Source: Candidatus Kuenenia stuttgartensis (lineage in GTDB: Bacteria; Planctomycetota; UBA1135; UBA2386). Taken from it: DNA of 12,298 bases. Each line of letters begins with the position of its first letter. Within the stretch, counting starts at the first letter, position 1. The stretch is from assembly GCA_945861365.1 (NCBI GenBank), contig CAMAUH010000069.1, positions 1-12,298 of the forward strand. Direction: 5' to 3'. The notes under the pieces are model-generated. The model ran no database searches and had not been told where the DNA came from. It saw only the letters and a program-made list of their open reading frames with translations. Positions 6,470-12,298 of the stretch are shown here, piece by piece. Both the position numbers and the translations under genes were made by a program.

Positions 6470-8771
6470 GCAACCACCACGCTCGCCCGTGGCCGCGCTC
6501 GGCGCCGCCCTCCTGATCGCCGCTCTGCTGCCTGGCCAGGGACCGCCCCGGCTGCTCGGCTGGAACGACCTCGGCATGCACTGCATGGATGGCGACATGT
6601 CGGTGTTCTCGATCCTGCCGCCCTACAACACGATCCGCGCCCAATTGGTGGTCGGTGGCCATCTGGTGACGACCGGCAACTACACGGTCACCTACGAAGC
6701 GGTGGCGGATCCGACCGGCTCGATCAACCGCTCGTCGATCGGCAAGACCGACTTCTGGCAGCACGTACAGGCCCTGTTCGGCGTCAGCCTGCCGCTCGAC
6801 CAAGGGCTCGCCGGCTTCCGCATGCCAGGGGCGGCGAACACACCGCAGGCGATGGCGTTCCACGCCAGCAAGCCGGACTGGTCGGCCGAGGGCATCCCGA
6901 TGACGCCGATCGACGACAACGGTGCGATGCGGCCGTACCCGTTGCTGCGCCTCGTCGCGCGCAATGCGCAGGGCACCGCGGTGGCGAGCACCGACATCGT
7001 CGTGCCGGTGTCGGCCGAGATGGCCTGCGTGTCGTGCCACGGCTCCGGCAACAACCCGGCGGCCCGACCGCCGAGCGGTTGGGTGTACGGGTCGAGCGCG
7101 ACGGACGATCGGTTGAACATCCTGAAGCTGCACGACGAACGCCACCTCGGCAACACGATCTACGCCGCCTCGCTGGCCGCGGTCGGCTACTCGGCGAACG
7201 GCCTGCTCGACACCGCCGTCAACCAGCAGACGCCGGTGCTGTGCGCGCGCTGCCACGGCAGCAACGCGCTGAGCGCGCCGGGGCAACCCGGAGTGCCGAC
7301 GATGACCACGGCGATGCACCGCCGGCATGCCGACGCGCGGCTCGCCGATGGACGCCGCCTCGAAGACGTTCCCGACCGCGCGTCCTGCTACACCTGCCAC
7401 CCCGGCACAGCGACGCGCTGCCTGCGCGGGGCGATGGGCAAGGCGATCGGCGCCGATGGCAACGCGATGATGTCGTGCAACGACTGCCACGGCAGCATGA
7501 GCGCGGTCGGCGATCCGGCACGCACCGGCTGGCTCGAGGAACCCAACTGCCAGAGCTGCCACAGCGGCGACGCCGTGCAGAACGAAGGGCAGATCCGCTT
7601 CACCAACGTGTTCGCGACGCCGGGCCACCCGCGCGTGCCGCAGAACCAACTCTTCGGCACCACACCGGACGCCCCGCAGGCGCCGTTCTCGCTGTATCGC
7701 TTCTCGACCGGCCACGGCGGGCTCGAGTGCTCGGCGTGCCACGGCTCGCCGCACGCGATCTGGCCGAGCACCGAGGTCAACGACAACCTGCAGAGCATCG
7801 CGGCGCAGGGCCACAAGGGCACGCTGGTCGAGTGCAGCGCCTGCCACAACAACCTGCAGGACACCCAGCTGGTCGGCCCGCACGGCATGCACCCGACCGG
7901 TGCGTTCTGGGTCGGCAAGCACCAGGACGAGGCGCAGAACCAGGGGCTCGCCGCCTGCCAGGCCTGCCACGGCAGCGACTCGCGCGGCACCGTGCTGTCG
8001 CGGGCGCAGGGCGATCGCACGCTGACGACGCAGTTCGGCACCAAGTCGTTCTGGCGCGGCTACCAGGTCGGCTGCTTCGACTGCCACAACGGCCCCACCA
8101 ACGACCACGCGTCGACGAACACGCCGCCGACGGTGACCAACCGGTCCCTGGCGACGCCGACCGACACCCCGCTCGTGGTCACGCTGACGGCGACCGATCC
8201 GAACCCCAACTCGCTGACGCTGCGCATCGTCGAGCAACCGCAGCACGGCGCGGTCGCGTTCGACGGCACCCACGCGACCTACCGCGCCCGCGACGGCTTC
8301 GTCGGCACCGACACGTTCACCTACGCCGCCGCCGACGGCAGCAGCAACAGCAACCTCGGCACGGTCACCATCGCCGTCGGTGCCGCCGCCTGCGCCGGTA
8401 GCAGCGAAGTGTTCGGCTACGGCTGCGTCGGCTCCGGCGGCGCGGTGCCGCGCATCGCGCTCGACGGCTGCCCGACCGGCGGCAACACCGTGACGGTGCG
8501 CGTCGATGCGGTGCCGACGCCGTTCACGATCCTCGGCTTTGGCACCGGCCGCGGCCCGCTCGAGATCGGCACCGACGGCTGCGTGCTGCGCATGTCGTCC
8601 GTGCTGACGACGACCGGCGTGCTGCCGTTCGCAGCCGGCCAGGCTTCGCTGCCGATCGCGGTGCCGGCCCTGCTCGGCGCCTTCGACGTGACGCTGCAGG
8701 CCTTCACGCTCGACGGCGCACAGCCGCGCGGCTTCGTCGCGTCACCTGGCCTCGCGGTGCGGTTCCGCTGA
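6468..8771 (+). CDS. Secreted nonahaem cytochrome c with cadherin-like and Cys/Gly-rich C-terminal domains
   Basis: The product is 767 aa. The ATG at 6468 is the first possible start after an in-frame stop at 6417. A signal peptide occupies residues 1 to about 24 (Arg5, then an Ala/Leu core to LLPGQ). Residues 22-186 form a domain opening with GWNDLGMHCMDGDMSVFSIL, a signature I associate with some large multihaem cytochromes. Nine CXXCH haem-binding motifs lie at residues 187, 259, 307, 337, 361, 421, 456, 497 and 536. Several isolated His (in GHPRV, GHGG, GHKG, GMHP, GKHQ) could be distal ligands for bis-His haems. Residues 551-640 form a cadherin/Ig-like domain (DGFVGTDTFTY). Residues 642-767 form a Cys/Gly-rich domain of the type seen at the end of secreted planctomycetal proteins. 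It probably transfers electrons in the periplasm or at the cell surface; the partner is unknown, as no cytochrome-maturation, quinone-oxidising or reductase gene is in view. It overlaps the convergent PAP2 gene by 30 bp. Confidence 0.92.
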   Translation: MQPPRSPVAALGAALLIAALLPGQGPPRLLGWNDLGMHCMDGDMSVFSILPPYNTIRAQLVVGGHLVTTGNYTVTYEAVADPTGSINRSSIGKTDFWQHVQALFGVSLPLDQGLAGFRMPGAANTPQAMAFHASKPDWSAEGIPMTPIDDNGAMRPYPLLRLVARNAQGTAVASTDIVVPVSAEMACVSCHGSGNNPAARPPSGWVYGSSATDDRLNILKLHDERHLGNTIYAASLAAVGYSANGLLDTAVNQQTPVLCARCHGSNALSAPGQPGVPTMTTAMHRRHADARLADGRRLEDVPDRASCYTCHPGTATRCLRGAMGKAIGADGNAMMSCNDCHGSMSAVGDPARTGWLEEPNCQSCHSGDAVQNEGQIRFTNVFATPGHPRVPQNQLFGTTPDAPQAPFSLYRFSTGHGGLECSACHGSPHAIWPSTEVNDNLQSIAAQGHKGTLVECSACHNNLQDTQLVGPHGMHPTGAFWVGKHQDEAQNQGLAACQACHGSDSRGTVLSRAQGDRTLTTQFGTKSFWRGYQVGCFDCHNGPTNDHASTNTPPTVTNRSLATPTDTPLVVTLTATDPNPNSLTLRIVEQPQHGAVAFDGTHATYRARDGFVGTDTFTYAAADGSSNSNLGTVTIAVGAAACAGSSEVFGYGCVGSGGAVPRIALDGCPTGGNTVTVRVDAVPTPFTILGFGTGRGPLEIGTDGCVLRMSSVLTTTGVLPFAAGQASLPIAVPALLGAFDVTLQAFTLDGAQPRGFVASPGLAVRFR

Positions 8772-9623
8772 CGCGGCCGGCCACCCGTCGCGATCGGCGA
8801 GGTGGTCGAGCAAGCGCGCCGTCGGCCACACCAGCACAGCGCCGGCGGCGACATCGACGAACCAGTGGTAGCGCAGCAGCATCGTGCTGGCGACCAGCGC
8901 CAGCGCCGGCAGTAGCACGAACCAGAACCAGCGCCGGTTCCATCGCCACAGGATCAGCAGCGACATCAGCGCCAGCATCGTGTGGCCGCTCGGGAAGCAG
9001 TCCCACGGGTTGCTCTCGCTGGCGTCGATCGCGGCGCGCACCGGTCCTGCCAGCCACAGGCCCTGCAGCTCGTTGCCGTACGCCATCACGACCTTGGGGC
9101 CGATCGTCGGCACGACGAGGTACAGCGCGTAGCTGGTCAGGAAGCCGCCGACCAGCAGCAGCATCGCGCGATCGAACGCTACACGGCCACTGCCACGTGC
9201 AGCCCCCAGCGCCGCGGCGACGCAGAAGCCGTAGAAGCCCGCGTAGGTCAGCTGCAGCACCTCGACCAGCCACCGCGGCAGGCCGTCGCCGAACGCGGCC
9301 ACGTCACCGCCGAGCAGCGCGCGATCGACGCGCGCGAACAGGAACTCGTACGGCTCCGGGTGCACCGCCGGCACCAGCCAGCACAGCGCCGAGAACGCGA
9401 TCGGCAGCCCGGCACATGCCAGCACCGCGCGCAACACGCGCGCCCGATCCGGCGAGCGCACCGCGATCGCGCGCACCGCGAGCACCAGCACGAACAGCAC
9501 GGCGTGCGTCGCCAGCAACTTGCCAGGAACGTGGCCCGGAGCGCCGCCGCCGGGTGCCAGCGCCGCGACCAACGCGATCACGACGAGGTAGCACAGCCAG
9601 ACCCGTTCGATCGTCGGCCGCAT
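8742..9623 (-). CDS. PAP2-superfamily membrane phosphatase or phosphotransferase (PAP2_3-like)
   Basis: The product is 293 aa and very hydrophobic, with about six predicted membrane helices. The start ATG (9623) lies 5 bp after the spoVR stop, and an AAGG in the spoVR 3' end may be its ribosome site; the frame extends further upstream but only inside spoVR. The phosphatase motifs are FPSGHT at about 210-215 (His214) and RYHWFVD at about 251-257 (His253 nucleophile, Asp257), followed by a final helix. The usual first motif KX6RP is absent; the PTIGPKVV segment sits in its place. That pattern fits the PAP2_3/Aur1-like branch better than classic PgpB. Expected chemistry is hydrolysis or transfer of a lipid phosphate or phospho-head-group at the membrane outer face; the substrate is unknown. 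Its 3' end overlaps the cytochrome gene tail-to-tail (8742-8771). Confidence 0.88.
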   Translation of the reverse strand: MRPTIERVWLCYLVVIALVAALAPGGGAPGHVPGKLLATHAVLFVLVLAVRAIAVRSPDRARVLRAVLACAGLPIAFSALCWLVPAVHPEPYEFLFARVDRALLGGDVAAFGDGLPRWLVEVLQLTYAGFYGFCVAAALGAARGSGRVAFDRAMLLLVGGFLTSYALYLVVPTIGPKVVMAYGNELQGLWLAGPVRAAIDASESNPWDCFPSGHTMLALMSLLILWRWNRRWFWFVLLPALALVASTMLLRYHWFVDVAAGAVLVWPTARLLDHLADRDGWPAASAEPHREAR

Positions 9624-9628
9624 GCCGT

Positions 9629-11158
9629 TCACGCCTTGGCGGAGCCGACGCGGCCACCGTGCGTCTGGCTGGCGGTGATCTCGGTGCTGGTCGATTCCTT
9701 GCCGTCGAAGCTGAGCAGGCGGCCCTTGCCGCCCTCCGTGGTCTCGATGTGCACCGGCCGCTGCCACATGCGGTAGAGGCCCTGCAGCGTCAGCTGCGCC
9801 TGGTCGAGCTGCAGGTCGCCGCCCACCCATTCGTGCACGAGGTACAGCTCGCCGCGATTGTTGTGGTTGCCATCGACGACCTTGATGATCGGCTGGCCGA
9901 AGTTGGTCAGCGCCGCCAGCAGCTGATCCTTCACCTTGGTGTAGTCGCGATCGACGATGATGAGCTGCCCGGTCTGCGGGTCCTGGCCGTAGACGAACAT
10001 CTTCTGCTCCTCGGCGAACTCCGGCGTGACGAACTCGTCGAGGAACGTGATGTCGTTGTAGATGCCGCGCACCTCGAACACCTTCTGGCGCCCCTGCCCG
10101 GTCGGTTCGTTCCAGTGCCGGCGCACCTCGGGATCGTCGCAGGCCATCCAGCGCGCGCCGAAGCGCCCCTTGTTCCAGCGTTCCTCGATGTGGCGGTACA
10201 GCTCGACGCCCATCTTGTACGGATTGATCTGACCCGGCCTCGTCGCCAGCGTGCCGCTGTGCGTGTCGCAGTACTGCACGACCTCGCTGGCATCACACAG
10301 GTGGCGGGTCATCAGCTGGCTGTGCCAGAACACCGCCCAGCCCTCGTTCATGATCTTGGTCATGCCCTGCGGCGCGAAGTAGTAGGCCTCTTCGCGCAGC
10401 ATCGCGAGCACGTCCTGTTCCCACGTCTCGAGCGGCGCGTGGTCGAGCAGGAACTTCAGCACGTCGCGCGCGGGCTTGGCCGGAAAGCGCCGCGTCTGCT
10501 TGTCCTCGGCCGCCATCTTGTCGCGCTCGCGTTGCAGGAACGCGGGCGGGTTGATGTAGCGGTCCATGTAGTCCTTCGCCGCGATCTTGCGCACTTCGCG
10601 CACCGGCGATTCGTCGTTCTGGTTGCCGGCGCGCGCTTCGCCGCCGCGCACGATGTACGGCGAGTACGGATCGATCAGGTTGTCGAGCGAGTGCACGACG
10701 TCGATGAAGTTCTCGACGCGCTCCTGGCCGACGCGATCCATGTAGCGGCGGATGCGCGCGCCGTGGTTCGCCAGCACGTCCATCATCTTTCGCGAGGTGT
10801 GGCGGAACCACGCGTTGTTCTTGAAGAAGTCGCAGTGGCCGTAGACGTGCGCCATCACGAGCTTCTGCTCGGTGATGGAGTTGCTGCGCATCAGGTACGC
10901 GTAGCAGGGGTCGTTGTTGATGACGAGCTCGTAGATCTTGCTGAGCCCCCACGCGTAGCTCTTCGACAGGTGCTCGTACTCCATGCCGAAGCGCCAGTGC
11001 GGATAGCGCACCGGGAAGCCGCCATAACTGGCGATCATGTTGAGTTCGTCGTGGTCGACGAGCTCGAAGATGACTTCGTAGAAGTCGAGGCCGTAGCTCT
11101 TCGCGAGATCGCGGGTCTCGTCGCGCAGCGCTGCGAGTTCGGGGGTCAGGTTGCCCAT
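9629..11158 (-). CDS. spoVR: SpoVR family protein (YcgB-like)
   Basis: The product is 509 aa, close to E. coli YcgB at about 510, so full length. The start ATG at 11158 is preceded by GAAGG five bases upstream. Diagnostic features include the N-terminal YGLDFYEVIFELVDHDELN, the FPVRYPHWRFGMEYE segment, the SITEQKLVMAHVYGHCDFFKN-type block (about residues 94-113) and the C-terminal half with GQINPYKMGVELYRHI. The family is cytoplasmic. It was named for B. subtilis spore cortex formation but is widespread in non-sporulating bacteria, where it normally sits with the kinase PrkA/YeaG and the VWA protein YeaH and is linked to stationary-phase or stress responses; its biochemical activity is not settled. 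Neither prkA nor yeaH occurs in this window. The preceding co-oriented gene encodes a DUF1801 protein 91 bp upstream, and a PAP2 gene follows after 5 bp. Confidence 0.97.
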   Translation of the reverse strand: MGNLTPELAALRDETRDLAKSYGLDFYEVIFELVDHDELNMIASYGGFPVRYPHWRFGMEYEHLSKSYAWGLSKIYELVINNDPCYAYLMRSNSITEQKLVMAHVYGHCDFFKNNAWFRHTSRKMMDVLANHGARIRRYMDRVGQERVENFIDVVHSLDNLIDPYSPYIVRGGEARAGNQNDESPVREVRKIAAKDYMDRYINPPAFLQRERDKMAAEDKQTRRFPAKPARDVLKFLLDHAPLETWEQDVLAMLREEAYYFAPQGMTKIMNEGWAVFWHSQLMTRHLCDASEVVQYCDTHSGTLATRPGQINPYKMGVELYRHIEERWNKGRFGARWMACDDPEVRRHWNEPTGQGRQKVFEVRGIYNDITFLDEFVTPEFAEEQKMFVYGQDPQTGQLIIVDRDYTKVKDQLLAALTNFGQPIIKVVDGNHNNRGELYLVHEWVGGDLQLDQAQLTLQGLYRMWQRPVHIETTEGGKGRLLSFDGKESTSTEITASQTHGGRVGSAKA

Positions 11159-11249
11159 ACCAGCCTTCGGGTTGCCGATGTCATCGACGGTTCGCGGCGG
11201 AGACTAAGGCAGTTCCGCGGCCGCGGCCATCGCTCGGCGCGACCTGCGT

Positions 11250-11759
11250 TCACCGCGCGCGCCCGGCACCGAGGCCCGGGAGCGCCTTCGCCTGTGCAAG
11301 CCAGCGCACCAGCGGATGGCCGGCGAGTTGGTGTACGCGCACCACGTCGACGCCGCGCGTGTACTTGCCGGTGCCGACCGGCGGCACGGGCGACAGCTTG
11401 GTGCCGTGCAGGAAGGTGATCTTCACGTGGTCGGCGAAGCCGCCGCACGACACGAACCAGCCGCGCTCGGTGCCGTAGAAGGACATGCCCCACTTGATGC
11501 AGCGGCGGATGCCGGGGATCGCCTGCGCGACGATCGCATCGAAGCGCTTCGCGCTCGCGCGCTGCGCTGCTGGCAGGCTCGCGATGTAGGCGCGCACCGG
11601 GGCATCGCCCTCGGCGGGCGCGAACGCGCTGGCGCGGCCGGTCTTGGCGCCCGGCAACGGCTTCGCGAGCTTGCCTTGCGCGGCGGTGCGCTTCTGCGCG
11701 GGCTGGCGCGTTCGCGAAGAAGGGGAAGCAGGTGGAGCGGTCTTGGTGCGTCGTGGCAT
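11250..11759 (-). CDS. DUF1801 (YdhG-like, frataxin-fold) protein with basic N-terminal tail
   Basis: The product is 169 aa. I chose the ATG at 11759 because GAGGA (minus strand, 11764-11768) lies four bases before it; an in-frame ATG seven codons upstream (11780) has no such site. Residues 1 to about 48 are rich in Lys, Arg, Pro, Ala and Ser and are probably disordered. Residues about 52-150 match DUF1801: VRAYIASLP, then RFDAIV, IKWGMSFYG, a Gly-rich strand (FVSCGGFADHVKITFLHG) and a C-terminal DVVRVHQL segment. DUF1801 proteins have a frataxin-like fold; some B. subtilis members were described as putative iron chaperones, but most are uncharacterised. The basic tail could bind nucleic acid (inference). 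It is divergent from the Rpn-type gene and lies 91 bp ahead of spoVR on the same strand. Confidence 0.85.
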   Translation of the reverse strand: MPRRTKTAPPASPSSRTRQPAQKRTAAQGKLAKPLPGAKTGRASAFAPAEGDAPVRAYIASLPAAQRASAKRFDAIVAQAIPGIRRCIKWGMSFYGTERGWFVSCGGFADHVKITFLHGTKLSPVPPVGTGKYTRGVDVVRVHQLAGHPLVRWLAQAKALPGLGAGRAR

Positions 11760-11853
11760 CGGGTCCTCGCGGTGCCGCATCGGACCGCGCACAGGCGGCC
11801 AAGTCACGCCAGTGCCCCACCGCCAGCCCCCACGAGCCCCACACAACCGCGCA

Positions 11854-11863
11854 TTCTGCAGAA
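11854..11863. promoter_or_regulatory. 10-bp perfect palindrome in the divergent intergenic region
   Basis: TTCTGCAGAA is a perfect palindrome in the gap between the divergent DUF1801 and Rpn-type genes (11760-11912). It sits in the least GC-rich part of that gap, about 50 bases before the Rpn-type start, where an operator would be expected. No clear -35/-10 pair is recognisable on either strand. A single 10-bp palindrome can occur by chance. Confidence 0.25.
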
Positions 11864-11881
11864 ATCCTGTCGGAAGTTGGG

Positions 11882-11905
11882 CCTCTCGGTCCCTTTCAGG
11901 GGAGG
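11882..11905 (+). promoter_or_regulatory. Ribosome binding site of the Rpn-type gene, inside a possible hairpin
   Basis: AGGGGAGG (11898-11905) is a near-ideal Shine-Dalgarno sequence with a 7-base spacer to the ATG at 11913. This selects 11913 over the out-of-frame ATG at 11909. The bases before it can pair with it: CCTC (11882-11885) with GAGG (11902-11905), and CCCT (11891-11894) with AGGG (11898-11901), leaving a 5-base bulge and a 3-base loop. If formed, this would hide the whole ribosome site. Confidence 0.55.
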
Positions 11906-11912
11906 CCCATGC

Positions 11913-12298
11913 ATGCGATCCCCCCACGACACCCTGTTCCATTCCGTGTTCCGTCACCCGTCGCGCGCCGCGGCATGGGTGAAGTACGTACTGCCGCGGC
12001 GCCTGGCGCGGCGCATCGACTGGCGCACGTTCCAACCGGCGAACGGCCGCGTCGCCGGCTTGCGGTTGCGCAACCACCACGCCGACCTCGTATTCTCCGC
12101 GAAGCTGCTCGGCGGCCGGCAGCTGGTCCTGTTCGTCATCGAGCACAAGAGCAGCCCTGACGGCGAACTGCACTGGCAGGTGCTGCGCTACTCGGTGCAC
12201 CTCGCCAACACCACGCGGCGGCGACACGGCGCGATGCCGATGATCCTGCCGCTGGCACTGACGCACGGCGGCGCGCCGATCACGACGACCACCTGGCC
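11913..12298 (+). CDS. Rpn/YhgA-type PD-(D/E)XK nuclease (transposase-like), N-terminal part; 3' end outside window
   Basis: The frame is open from the ATG at 11913 to the window end (128 codons plus 2 bases) with no stop. The start is supported by a strong ribosome site. Motifs in order are SPHDTLFHSVFRHP at residues 3-16, VLPRRLARRIDW, HADLVFS with Asp58, and VLFVIEHKSSPD with Glu77 and Lys79, then a WQVLRYSVHLA helix and a MPMILPLALTHGG strand. This is the layout of the Rpn (recombination-promoting nuclease)/PDDEXK_2 family, formerly annotated as transposase_31 or YhgA-like. E. coli RpnA is a DNA endonuclease that promotes RecA-independent recombination. Many relatives carry EHQS here; this one has EHKS, which restores the Lys of the classical D-ExK site. 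About the last half or more is missing, and no IS ends or other mobile genes are visible. Confidence 0.88.
   Translation, partial: MRSPHDTLFHSVFRHPSRAAAWVKYVLPRRLARRIDWRTFQPANGRVAGLRLRNHHADLVFSAKLLGGRQLVLFVIEHKSSPDGELHWQVLRYSVHLANTTRRRHGAMPMILPLALTHGGAPITTTTW

Noticed and set aside
4623..8273. 1216-codon antisense open frame
   Set aside because: Its composition is Arg/Ala/Gln/His-rich with no recognisable domain, and it crosses two well-supported + strand genes. It is a high-GC artefact.
6377..8401. + strand open frame overlapping the multihaem cytochrome
   Set aside because: It is an Arg-rich shadow frame; the cytochrome frame has the signal peptide and nine CXXCH motifs.
11215..11226. CCGCGGCCGCGG palindrome between the DUF1801 gene and spoVR
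   Set aside because: A pure G/C palindrome of this kind is expected by chance at this base composition, and it has no promoter-like surroundings.
9197..11419. 740-codon + strand open frame antisense to spoVR
   Set aside because: It is the complement of spoVR codons, with Arg-rich ends and no motif, whereas spoVR is unmistakable on the other strand.
11732..12160. + strand open frame using the ATG at 11909 across the Rpn-type start
   Set aside because: The spacer from the ribosome site is only 3 bases, and the frame gives a Pro/Arg-rich sequence. The ATG at 11913 has a 7-base spacer and gives clear Rpn family motifs.
11913..12298. Insertion sequence at the right edge
   Set aside because: The family was once labelled 'transposase', but no terminal inverted repeats, target duplications or other mobile genes are visible; only a gene fragment can be supported.

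Overview
The window is a GC-rich bacterial chromosomal segment, with strong G/C at third codon positions and long spurious open frames on both strands. It carries eight protein genes, two of them cut by the window edges. No RNA genes, IS elements, CRISPR arrays or phage genes are visible. The likely source is an environmental Gram-negative bacterium, and my best guess is Planctomycetota. The reasons are a lipoprotein with a Gly-rich tether and an Ig-domain array fused to a zincin, a secreted multiheme cytochrome, and a Cys/Gly-rich C-terminal domain on that cytochrome resembling the domain often seen at the end of secreted planctomycetal proteins. This taxonomic guess is from memory of such proteins, not from a search.

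Left part (1-6380, + strand). The 3' end of a glycerate 2-kinase gene (1-366) is followed by a 175-bp gap and then a tight three-gene set: a lipoprotein with about six tandem Ig-like domains and a C-terminal HExxH metalloprotease-like domain (542-3529), a secreted protein with an NTR-like beta domain and helical repeats (3526-4524), and a 619-aa protein that combines RNA-polymerase-alpha-CTD-like and sigma-region-4-like segments with a string of winged-helix-like modules (4521-6380). Both junctions are ATGA stop/start overlaps, so the three are probably co-transcribed and translationally coupled. The third gene is the most unusual item in the window.

Middle (6381-8771, + strand). An 87-bp gap holds two inverted repeats. 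The second, a perfect 10-bp stem, includes the first two bases of the next start codon. The gene behind it encodes a secreted cytochrome with nine CXXCH haem sites, followed by a cadherin/Ig-like domain and the Cys/Gly-rich C-terminal domain, which suggests a cell-surface or periplasmic electron-transfer protein.

Right part (8742-11759, - strand). Reading leftward are a DUF1801 protein (11759-11250), SpoVR (11158-9629) and, 5 bp further, a PAP2-superfamily membrane phosphatase (9623-8742) whose 3' end overlaps the cytochrome gene tail-to-tail by 30 bp. At the right edge, divergent from the DUF1801 gene, the start of an Rpn/YhgA-type PD-(D/E)XK nuclease gene (11913 onward, + strand) runs off the window. 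No intergenic stretch exceeds 300 bp; the longest are 367-541 and 11760-11912.
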